Positions 24,739-31,637 of a stretch of DNA of 64,000 nt are shown one piece after another; position 1 is the stretch's first letter, and the number at the start of each line of letters is the position of its first letter. The stretch comes from JAVZLH01 sp049700435 (GTDB lineage: Archaea > Thermoproteota > Bathyarchaeia > Bathyarchaeales > Bathycorpusculaceae): positions 1 through 64,000 of the forward strand of contig JBNAVK010000003.1 of NCBI GenBank assembly GCA_049700435.1, written 5' to 3'. The notes under the pieces were generated by a model. The model saw only the letters and a list, made by a program, of their open reading frames with translations, was not told the DNA's origin and searched no databases. The position numbers were made by a program, and so were the translations under genes.

Positions 24739-25116
24739 GTGTCAAGTCAAGAGGCCCTTGGAAAGAAGCCCTTACAGATTTTGGAGAAGATAAGGGAAAA
24801 CCTTGAGAAGCTGAACGAAAAAATGGAGGTCATGATTGAGCTTCAGAAGCACGGCAAAAAGGATGTTCAGCCGCTTCCGGAAGCTCCCCTTGACGTTATG
24901 ACCCTTCTTTCCATGCCTGACCACTTAAGGAAGACAGCTATGACAGTGTGTAGACTTGGAAGAGCTACGGCGGATGACATCGCCCAGCAGACGCATAGGG
25001 CTAGGGCTGTTGAAAGCGCATACCTGAACCAGCTTGTAATTATGGGGTATTTGAAGAAGGAGAGGAAGGGGAGAAAAGCCTACTTTTACGTAGATAGGGA
25101 AGCTCATGAGGGATAA
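24739..25116 (+). CDS. winged-helix protein paired with a ParA-like ATPase
   Basis: About 125 residues. The N-terminal third is a coiled coil (ILEKIRENLEKLNEKMEVMIELQ), and the C-terminal half a winged helix (SMPDHLRKTAMTVCRLGRATADDIAQQTHRARAVESAYLNQLVIMGYLKKERKGRKAYFYV). A longer frame begins at 24685, but GTG at 24739 has an AAGAGGA site 7 bases upstream and starts just before the conserved part. Its stop is 3 bases from the ParA-like gene, so the pair is one unit. It may be a DNA-binding partner of the ATPase. Confidence 0.72.
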   Translation: MSSQEALGKKPLQILEKIRENLEKLNEKMEVMIELQKHGKKDVQPLPEAPLDVMTLLSMPDHLRKTAMTVCRLGRATADDIAQQTHRARAVESAYLNQLVIMGYLKKERKGRKAYFYVDREAHEG

Positions 25117-25119
25117 TCC

Positions 25120-25896
25120 TTGGGCAAGATAATAGCTGTCCACTCCTATAAAGGTGGAACCGGGAAAACCCTTCTTTCGCTTAACTTAGCCGCAACCCTC
25201 GTTAAACAAGGAAAAAAGATCTGCCTAATGGACCTTGACTTCAGAGCTCCAAGCCTCTCAACAATTCTCAAAATTGAAAATGCACCTTGCTGGCTAAACG
25301 ACTATCTGAACGGGTCATGCGAAATTGACAAAGTGTTAATAGATATAAGCGAAAAAGTTCCTGGCAAAGGCAAATTTTTCGTTGGATTAGCCAACCCCGC
25401 AACAGAGGCCATAAGAGACATTTCTGCAAAAGACAGAAAATGGGAGATGCGCGCCTTAGGGAGGCTCTTAGCTCTTAGGAACTCGCTTCTAAACGATAAG
25501 GGTTTTGACTACCTAATTTTTGACACGAGTCCAGGGCTTCAATATTCTTCTATAAACGCCATTGTAAGCGCTGACCTTGTAATAGTTGTAACAACTTTTG
25601 ACAGATCCGATGTTAATGGGACAAAGCGCATGTTAAGGGAGCTCTACGACTTGTTTGAGAAGAAAACTGAAATTGTTTTGAACAAGGTTTTAAACGAGTT
25701 TTCTTCAAAATCTTGGAATGACGATTTGCAAGCCAAGATAAAGGACACATATAACGCGCCTCTGCTTGGCGTAATTCCATGCTTCTGCGACATTTCCAAA
25801 GCTGAGGGAAACTTCATCTTTGTTCAAGAAAAGTTAGAGCATCCCTTTACAAAAATTTTGGACAATATCGCAAACAAAGTAGACAGCATGACCTAG
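25120..25896 (+). CDS. ParA/MinD-family ATPase
   Basis: A 258-residue deviant Walker ATPase: KGGTGKT (residues 11-17), DLDFRAPS (Walker A-prime region), FDTSPGLQYSS (Walker B/switch II) and a C-terminal helical part. Such ATPases place or segregate cargo, such as chromosomes, plasmids or protein complexes, by binding DNA or membrane. It follows a coiled-coil winged-helix gene by 3 bases, resembling a parA/centromere-binder pair. The inserted NANPATEAIRDISAKDRKWEMRALGRLL-like stretch is longer than in MinD. No parS-like repeats were recognised nearby. TTG start at 25120. Confidence 0.82.
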   Translation: MGKIIAVHSYKGGTGKTLLSLNLAATLVKQGKKICLMDLDFRAPSLSTILKIENAPCWLNDYLNGSCEIDKVLIDISEKVPGKGKFFVGLANPATEAIRDISAKDRKWEMRALGRLLALRNSLLNDKGFDYLIFDTSPGLQYSSINAIVSADLVIVVTTFDRSDVNGTKRMLRELYDLFEKKTEIVLNKVLNEFSSKSWNDDLQAKIKDTYNAPLLGVIPCFCDISKAEGNFIFVQEKLEHPFTKILDNIANKVDSMT

Positions 25897-26273
25897 CTTA
25901 AGACGCGACTATTTTATTTCATCAGCTGAAAACGAAACCCTAGAAACTTAACGGTGACCATTTCTGCTTGACGAAGGATACCCTAGGTTTCATTTTATAT
26001 TTTGCTTGATAATGTTACGATTTATTGGGAAAAAATGCGGTTTATCAGCTGGTATACTCTGCAGTTTTTGCATTTTTCATATTCTTTCTCGGCACATTGC
26101 TTGCATATAATGCGGTTTAACTCCTTAATCTCCGAGTTCATCGAATTTTTCTCCACATCATATGTATGAGTGGTTTGCCGTAATATAGCGTATTTCTTTC
26201 TCGTAATATTTCATCACAAGACTTATAGAGAGGTGAAACGCCCATAATTTCGCCTATGTGGAGATAAACATTA
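25897..26273. other. 377-base intergenic region
   Basis: The spacer holds an imperfect inverted repeat, GAAACCCTAG (25934-25943) against CCTAGGTTTC (25982-25991), with a 38-base loop. This could act in transcription termination of the ParA gene or as a regulatory site. A 31-codon hydrophobic frame from TTG at 26025 to TAA at 26120 is present but weak. ACTTATAGAG near 26220 is a possible TATA box for mobA. No RNA gene was recognised. Confidence 0.35.
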
Positions 26274-26909
26274 TTGGAAAAGTCGGCAATCATCCTCGCA
26301 GGCGGTTATTCTAAAAGGCTTGGGCAAGATAAAGGAATCGTGTTACTGGCGAACAAGCCCTTAGTAAAGCATGTCCTAGACAAAATCGGCAATGCCGTAG
26401 AAGAGAAAATAGTGGTTGTCAGCTCAAAAGCCCAAGCAGAAAACTACTCGAAAATTGTGGGTTCGAATGTGCAGGTTTTGGTTGACATACGTCCTTTGCA
26501 GAGTCCTCTTGTGGGAGCCCTGACAGGCTTTGAAAACACCCGCGCAAGATATTCACTTCTTCTTCCATGCGACGCGCCTTTCATTTCCAAGGATGTCATC
26601 TCGCTTTTGCTTGAACTATGCATAAATAAAAGCGCAGTTATTCCACGCTGGCCAAACAGCTACATAGAACCTTTGCAAGCTGTTTACTGCACAGAACCAG
26701 CACTTAAGGCCGCAAAAAGCGCTTTAAGTGAGGGAAAACTGAACATGCTTTCAATGATTGAGAAACTTCGCGGAGTGCGTTATGTTTCCACGCTTGTTCT
26801 GCAACAAATAGACCCGAAGCTTATGACATTCTTTAACGTAAACACGCCCATGGACCTTAAAAAAGCGGAGCAATTTCTGAAAAGTGAATTTGGAATGCGC
26901 CAGCATTAA
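26274..26909 (+). CDS. mobA: molybdenum cofactor guanylyltransferase
   Basis: A 211-residue nucleotidyltransferase attaching GMP to molybdopterin to form the dinucleotide cofactor. It shows the N-terminal LAGGYSKRLGQDKG motif (GTP binding and catalytic lysine), LVDIRPLQSPLVGAL, and the metal motif LPCDAPF. Length fits MobA. Start TTG at 26274 with GGAGAT about 10 bases upstream. The 3' end overlaps the convergent aminotransferase by 4 bases. The related sugar-phosphate nucleotidyltransferases are the main alternative, but SKRLGQDKG favours MobA. It implies tungsten or molybdenum enzymes in the organism. Confidence 0.85.
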   Translation: MEKSAIILAGGYSKRLGQDKGIVLLANKPLVKHVLDKIGNAVEEKIVVVSSKAQAENYSKIVGSNVQVLVDIRPLQSPLVGALTGFENTRARYSLLLPCDAPFISKDVISLLLELCINKSAVIPRWPNSYIEPLQAVYCTEPALKAAKSALSEGKLNMLSMIEKLRGVRYVSTLVLQQIDPKLMTFFNVNTPMDLKKAEQFLKSEFGMRQH

Positions 26910-28201
26910 GCTGTTTTGCACTTCTTAGCATATTTTTCCGTTTCAGAAAACAGTTTTTCTATGTCAGCTTTAGAGTGGGCGCTGCTTAAAGCTCCGGCAT
27001 GAGTTGGCAAGAAGAAGACTCCATTTTCAATTAGCGTTAAATGGTAATCTACAAGCTTTTCTCTGTTAGCCATAAACGCGGCATACGCATCCTTCACTTC
27101 TCTCTTGGTAAAATGTATGCTAAAGAGGGAACCTGCACCCGTAACTTGCACATCCACACCAGCAGACTCAAAAATCTCCTTCATCTGCTCTCTTATTTTA
27201 TCTCCGAGCTTGTTCAACTGATTTATCAGTTGCCCATCCTCAAGAATCTTAAGCGTTGCTAACCCAGCGGTCATTGTTATTGGGTTTGCGGTGAAGGTTC
27301 CGCCGTGGAAAGAGTAATGTGGCCTCTTGTAAACAGTTGCATCTAACCGCTCCATTATTTCTTTGCGTCCGCAAAAGGCGCCGATTGGAAAGCCTCCACC
27401 TAATATTTTTCCAAAGACTGTTATGTCTGATTTTACACCATAATATTGTTGAGCTCCCCCAAGAGCTAATCTGAAGCCAGTTATGACCTCATCAAATATT
27501 AAGAGAATGCCTTCTTCGTCGCAGAATTCCCTAAGTCCCTTCAAAAACTCTTTTTCAGCTGGAACAGCTCCGCCTGAGCCCAAGACTGGTTCGATAAAGA
27601 TGGCTGCAACCTCTTCGCCTTTCAGCTTTGCCCTAACTCCATCAAGGTCGTTGAACGGTAAAACTATGGTGTCTTGGAGAGCTCCACGTGTTAAGCCTGC
27701 GGATTCCGGAATGTTGAAGGGGTGTTTGACGCTTATATGAAGTGCATCGTAGCCTCCGTGCCATCCGCCTTCAAACTTGGCAATTTTGCTTCTCCCCGTG
27801 TATGCGCGAGCTAAACGTGTAGCATACATGTTTGCCTCTGTGCCAGAATTGGTAAAACGAATCATTTCGGCGTTAGGAACTATCTTCGCAACTTGCTCAG
27901 CCAGTTTGATTTCTAGTTCGTGGGCTGTTCCGTAGTGGGTGCCCCTCTCCAATTGTTTCTTAACAGCCTCAATAACTGCGGGCGGACTATGCCCCAATAT
28001 GAGGGCTGTGTGTCCAAGCCAGAAGTCGATGTATTCGTTTCCGTCTACGTCAAAAAGCTTGCTGCCCTTAGCCATAGCCGTGTAGAATGGGTAAGGCTCA
28101 AAATACCTTAATCCGTAAGAGACTCCAGCTGGGAGAACTTTTTTGGCGCGTTCGTAAAGAGCTTTTGACTTTTGGGTTTTTGAAATGTACTTTTCGAACA
28201 T
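26906..28201 (-). CDS. hemL: class III aminotransferase, glutamate-1-semialdehyde aminomutase type
   Basis: A 431-residue PLP enzyme of the GSA aminomutase type, which makes 5-aminolevulinate for tetrapyrroles (corrinoids, F430, haem). Evidence includes GHTALILGH, NSGTEANMYATRLARAYTGR, EGGWHGGYD, the PLP-contact FDEVITGFR, and the lysine motif GKILGGGFPIGA near residue 270. The HGGTFTANP and TGAGSLFSIHFT stretches agree. Other class III aminotransferases share most of these, and no other hem gene is adjacent, so the substrate is probable rather than certain. ATG at 28201. Confidence 0.8.
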   Translation of the reverse strand: MFEKYISKTQKSKALYERAKKVLPAGVSYGLRYFEPYPFYTAMAKGSKLFDVDGNEYIDFWLGHTALILGHSPPAVIEAVKKQLERGTHYGTAHELEIKLAEQVAKIVPNAEMIRFTNSGTEANMYATRLARAYTGRSKIAKFEGGWHGGYDALHISVKHPFNIPESAGLTRGALQDTIVLPFNDLDGVRAKLKGEEVAAIFIEPVLGSGGAVPAEKEFLKGLREFCDEEGILLIFDEVITGFRLALGGAQQYYGVKSDITVFGKILGGGFPIGAFCGRKEIMERLDATVYKRPHYSFHGGTFTANPITMTAGLATLKILEDGQLINQLNKLGDKIREQMKEIFESAGVDVQVTGAGSLFSIHFTKREVKDAYAAFMANREKLVDYHLTLIENGVFFLPTHAGALSSAHSKADIEKLFSETEKYAKKCKTA

Positions 28202-28292
28202 GTAAATTCTCCTTTAGACATCAAGTTTTACAAGTTCCTCTATTATAATATTTTATGCCCTTAGCTGTTAGCGACTTCCCCTTGTTTAATGT

Positions 28293-30026
28293 TTATTTTT
28301 CTGCCGCATTTGCGAAGTAGTTTTCAAACTGCTCTGCATATTTATAACCTGTATCTGGGAAAATTAGGACGCAGACTCCTTGTTCTTCTTTAATTTTGTT
28401 GAATGCGCTGAAAACTGCGCCGGCGCTTAACCCAACTAGTATGCCTTCTTTCCTTGCGATTTGGATGGCGCCTTCTATGGCTTCCCTCTGCGTAACTTCA
28501 ACGATTTTGTCGAATTGCACCCAGTAATACCATTTCATTCCCGTCTCTATTCTTCTTATTCCTGGGATAACCTCGTTTGGTGCTGGTTGAACCCCGATGA
28601 TTTTTATGTTGTTTTTGTACTTGTTCTTGAAATAGAAGGATATGGCGCTCATGTGTCCCGATGTTCCCAAGCCGCCTATTATGCATGAGGGCTTTAAACC
28701 TAAACTTGCCAGTTGCTCGTCAATTTCTCTTGCAGTATGCTTCAAATGTATTTTGAAGTTTGCGTCGTTTTCAAACTGGTTTAAATGCGCAGCTCCATCC
28801 TTTTTTGCTTCTTTTTCCACTTGCCCAATAGCCTCTACAGTCAAGCCGACTGGAAGCCTCACAACTTCGGCGCCTAAAACTTCAAGGTATATGTCGCTTA
28901 CTTTCTGTATTGTCTTTGGTATGTAGAGTTTTGCTTTTACGCCTAGAATGTTTGCTATGGATGTTAGGGCTATTCCAGTATTTGTGGAAGTGGCTTCATA
29001 CAATATTTCCTTCAGGTTTCCCCTTTCTTTTGCTTCCATAATCATTGAAAAGCCAATCCTATCCTTAACGCTGTTGCTGAACGGATTATATCCTTCCAGC
29101 TTAGCCCAAACGCTCAGTTTACCATTTGAAACCGAATTTAACTTTACCAGCGGAGTTGGCCACCCTTCAAAAAGCAGTTCTAGTGTGCTGTTGTAAACTT
29201 TTAGGCTGTTTTTGTTCTCATTTTTTGGTGCGAGCAGATCTTTTAGGGAGACACTTATTGGAATGGGTTCATTCAGCACCTTGAAGCTTTTTGGCGGAAG
29301 TTTTGGTCCGTTAAGTCCAGCCTCTATCACTTTTTCCTTTGTAATCGGACTGAGACCGTTTTGCAGTGATTTTATTTCCACTTTTGAAATGTCAACTGTG
29401 AAGGCTGGAACTTTGTTTACGGATAGAAGGTCAAGGGCATAGTAGGCTTCGTAACCATCCAATATAGTGTGTGTCTCTTCGTCTATTAACAACGGAGTCT
29501 CAACAATGCTGGAGTCTAGGATCTTTGAATAAAGCTGTAAGACTTCCTTAAACTCTCCCTGCATCGCTGGCTTAACGCTCTTTGCATCCACAAGTTTGGG
29601 TTCGCTCCTTAATGCTTCGATAGGAATGTCAACCCTCTTTTCAATCGCGAAAATATGCGCTAAGTTTTCGCTCATCTTAATCATATGCTTAGTTGTCTTT
29701 GCTGGAAGCTTTTTGTCGCTTAAACCCGCCTCTATCACATCTTTTTTCGTTAATTTTTGGTTGCCTCTCCAGCTTTGCACCACTATATCTGGCGAGTTAT
29801 AATCAACGTAAACCACAGGAATCTTTTTGCATCCCAAACTTTTCAAGGCGTTAAAACGGTGTTCACCATCAAGCACTACATTTGTGTTTTTGTCGGCGAC
29901 TATTGCGAATTTCAGAATTTTGTCTGAGGCTATTTTTTGTGTAAGTTCTTCTAGATGTTTGGGGTCGACTTTTTCGTGGTGTCGCAGTTTGTCTAAGTCA
30001 GCGAGTTTTGTTTCGGTTTGGATCAT
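28293..30026 (-). CDS. fusion: two SerK/ParB-like domains + cysteine synthase
   Basis: About 577 residues. Domain 1 (~1-130) follows archaeal free-serine kinase SerK of the ParB/Srx fold: LRHHEKVDPKHLEEL (catalytic Glu) and VVLDGEHRFNALKSLG (Asp and His of DGxHR). Domain 2 (~135-270) repeats the fold, but its motif is DGYEAY, without the His, so it is probably inactive. Residues ~300-577 are a PLP beta-family cysteine synthase: SVKDR lysine, STNTG, GGLGTSGH phosphate loop and LSAGA. It would phosphorylate serine and replace the phosphate with sulfide. ATG at 30026 with AAAGGA 6 bases upstream is preferred to GTG at 30065, because a palindrome pair and the likely transcript start lie in that extension. 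Confidence 0.86.
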   Translation of the reverse strand: MIQTETKLADLDKLRHHEKVDPKHLEELTQKIASDKILKFAIVADKNTNVVLDGEHRFNALKSLGCKKIPVVYVDYNSPDIVVQSWRGNQKLTKKDVIEAGLSDKKLPAKTTKHMIKMSENLAHIFAIEKRVDIPIEALRSEPKLVDAKSVKPAMQGEFKEVLQLYSKILDSSIVETPLLIDEETHTILDGYEAYYALDLLSVNKVPAFTVDISKVEIKSLQNGLSPITKEKVIEAGLNGPKLPPKSFKVLNEPIPISVSLKDLLAPKNENKNSLKVYNSTLELLFEGWPTPLVKLNSVSNGKLSVWAKLEGYNPFSNSVKDRIGFSMIMEAKERGNLKEILYEATSTNTGIALTSIANILGVKAKLYIPKTIQKVSDIYLEVLGAEVVRLPVGLTVEAIGQVEKEAKKDGAAHLNQFENDANFKIHLKHTAREIDEQLASLGLKPSCIIGGLGTSGHMSAISFYFKNKYKNNIKIIGVQPAPNEVIPGIRRIETGMKWYYWVQFDKIVEVTQREAIEGAIQIARKEGILVGLSAGAVFSAFNKIKEEQGVCVLIFPDTGYKYAEQFENYFANAAEK

Positions 30027-30035
30027 TTTGATTCC

Positions 30036-30072
30036 TTTAACAGCGTTAAATACTTCATTTAACACCGTTAAA
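30036..30072. promoter_or_regulatory. paired palindromic operator between serK-cysK fusion and regulator
   Basis: Two copies of TTTAACNNCGTTAAA lie at 30036-30050 (TTTAACAGCGTTAAA) and 30058-30072 (TTTAACACCGTTAAA), 22 bases apart, so both face the same side of the helix. Each is a palindrome with TTTAAC/GTTAAA arms. They sit between the TATA box (30074-30085) and the ATG (30026) of the fusion gene, where bound repressor would block its transcription. Confidence 0.68.
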
Positions 30073-30073
30073 C

Positions 30074-30085
30074 AAATATATAAGC
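30074..30085. promoter_or_regulatory. shared divergent TATA box
   Basis: AAATATATAAG, read on either strand, is the only TATA-like box in the 91-base spacer between the fusion gene (ATG 30026, minus) and the regulator (TTG 30118, plus). It may serve both directions. Confidence 0.45.
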
Positions 30086-30117
30086 CCTACGCTAAAGTAT
30101 ATCTAGAGGAATAATAT

Positions 30118-30513
30118 TTGAAGCCCCCCTGTGTTGTTGTTGTCAAATACCTACTTCCCGCAATAAGAGCGCTTGTAATGAAAGAACTCGTGGAAAAACA
30201 TGGAATGCGCAAAATCGACGTCTCCGAAAAAATGGAGCTAACACCAGCCGCAATAACCCAATATATTAAAGGAGAGCGAGGATCATTCGTTGTTAACCAG
30301 CTGACACGTTCTGAAAAGACAATGGGAATGATTTCAAAGTTCGCCGAAAATCTCGCAAAAACCGACGTGCCCGCAGAAAAAGTTATGGAAGAACTATGCG
30401 AAATTTGCATGGCTATAAGGTCCGAAGGAATGATGTGTGACTTACACTTTAAAGACCTTCCAACATTGAAAGAATGCGAAGGCAAATGCGCAACATGTCA
30501 ACCCCACGATTAA
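30118..30513 (+). CDS. HTH regulator with cysteine-rich C-terminus
   Basis: A 131-residue regulator. Residues ~8-60 hold an XRE-like helix-turn-helix (MKELVEKHGMRKIDVSEKMELTPAAITQYIKGERG). The C-terminal 40 residues contain CEICMAIRSEGMMCDLH, then KECEGKCATC, six cysteines and a histidine that could bind an iron-sulfur cluster or zinc. TTG at 30118 has GAGGA 9 bases upstream. It diverges from the SerK-cysteine synthase fusion across paired palindromes, so it probably senses sulfur, cysteine or iron status and controls that gene. This type is widespread in archaea. Confidence 0.82.
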   Translation: MKPPCVVVVKYLLPAIRALVMKELVEKHGMRKIDVSEKMELTPAAITQYIKGERGSFVVNQLTRSEKTMGMISKFAENLAKTDVPAEKVMEELCEICMAIRSEGMMCDLHFKDLPTLKECEGKCATCQPHD

Positions 30514-30621
30514 CAAAAAAGGAATTCTTTGGCTTGAAACTTTTTCATAATAAACCTTTTAAGTAACCTCCTGTGAAACTTATTTTTTGACAATTTCCTT
30601 GTAAAAATGGAAGTTTTATGA

Positions 30622-31359
30622 ATGAATGTTGAAATGAATTTGCTTATTGCAATTCTAAAATTGACAAAAGATGGACTTTTTTTACAAGAAACACTCAATA
30701 AATTACAGATATGTCCTTCACAATATGCCACGAAGATGCTTAAAAAATTACAAGCCGATGGTTTGATTAATTTAAATAGAGGCGTAGTTGAAGCGAATAG
30801 TATGCAACGTTTAAAATTGGCTGTTAAAACCGTAAGTTTAGGCACCGACCTTGAACACGTAAGTAGCTTCCTTTCATGGCAAGAGTTTGAGGATATGGTT
30901 GCCACAGCTTCATTGCACAACAATTATTCTGTTGTAAGAAACTTGCGGTTTAAAAACGCGGGGCGAAAGTGGGAAATAGACATAGTTGCATGTAGAAAAC
31001 CCATAGCCCTATGCCTAGACTGCAAACACTGGAGTCGGGAGCTATCTCCCTCAACATTGAAACGTGTAGTTGAGGAGCAGGTGGAAAGGACAAGGGCTCT
31101 ATCTGAGTTTTTGCCAAACCCCTCAGTCAAAATAGAATGCACTTTATGGGATGCTGCTAAGTTTGTTCCAGCAGTTTTATCCCTCATCCCAAGCAGATTC
31201 AAGTTTTACGATGATGTGCCAGTGGTTCCAATCCTTCAGTTTCAAGATTTCCTAAGTCAACTTCCAGCTCAGATAAACTCGCTTAAACATTTCACAAAAC
31301 AGTTTAGCCGACTAACTCCACGGGTTTTCCTAGAGCTTGACCGGGAACCCCCTTCCTAA
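30622..31359 (+). CDS. winged-helix + Mrr-like restriction endonuclease-fold protein
   Basis: A 245-residue protein. Residues 1-70 are a winged helix (LTKDGLFLQETLNKLQICPSQYATKMLKKLQADGLINL). Residues ~90-190 form a PD-(D/E)xK nuclease: FEDMVATASLHNNYSVVRNLRF, then WEIDIVACRKPIALCLDCKHW, giving the E, D and D-x-K catalytic set. Such proteins cleave DNA, sometimes modified DNA, or act as archaeal repair nucleases. Its last 56 bases overlap the convergent L35Ae gene. No methyltransferase partner is adjacent, so classical restriction is unlikely. Confidence 0.75.
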   Translation: MNVEMNLLIAILKLTKDGLFLQETLNKLQICPSQYATKMLKKLQADGLINLNRGVVEANSMQRLKLAVKTVSLGTDLEHVSSFLSWQEFEDMVATASLHNNYSVVRNLRFKNAGRKWEIDIVACRKPIALCLDCKHWSRELSPSTLKRVVEEQVERTRALSEFLPNPSVKIECTLWDAAKFVPAVLSLIPSRFKFYDDVPVVPILQFQDFLSQLPAQINSLKHFTKQFSRLTPRVFLELDREPPS

Positions 31360-31573
31360 ACCTTGCTCTAACCAAGCCTTTTTTGCCATGCAAATCCACA
31401 ATTTTTCCGACAATCCTGTTTTTTCCACATTGCCAAGCCACTTTTCTTCCAATGAGTCTGCTTGCTTCAGAAGCTGAGTTTACATGCGGAAAGTGGATTA
31501 TGCACTCTTTAGATCTCTGGGTTTTAGGTCCAACTCGATAGTTGACTATTACTCCTTGAACTTGCTGAGCCAT
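31304..31573 (-). CDS. rpl35ae: ribosomal protein L35Ae
   Basis: An 89-residue protein of the large ribosomal subunit family eL33/L35Ae: VQGVIVNYRVGPKTQRSKECIIHF, ASRLIGRKVAWQCGKNRIVGKIVDLHGKKGLVRARFRKGVPGQALG. The frame runs 7 codons further, but ATG at 31573 has GGTGA 8 bases before it and fits homologues. The last 56 bases overlap the convergent nuclease gene. L35Ae is present in Thermococci and TACK archaea but missing in many other Euryarchaeota, which supports the assignment of the host. Confidence 0.9.
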   Translation of the reverse strand: MAQQVQGVIVNYRVGPKTQRSKECIIHFPHVNSASEASRLIGRKVAWQCGKNRIVGKIVDLHGKKGLVRARFRKGVPGQALGKPVELVG

Positions 31574-31637
31574 GAGTGATGTCACCTTGGGCATCTTTCA
31601 AAAATAAAATTGAATTTTTTAATCTTTCGCTTCGATT

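Noticed and set aside
26025..26120. 31-codon hydrophobic frame from TTG
   Set aside because: Very short, no ribosome site, rare TTG start; kept only as part of a low-interest observation.
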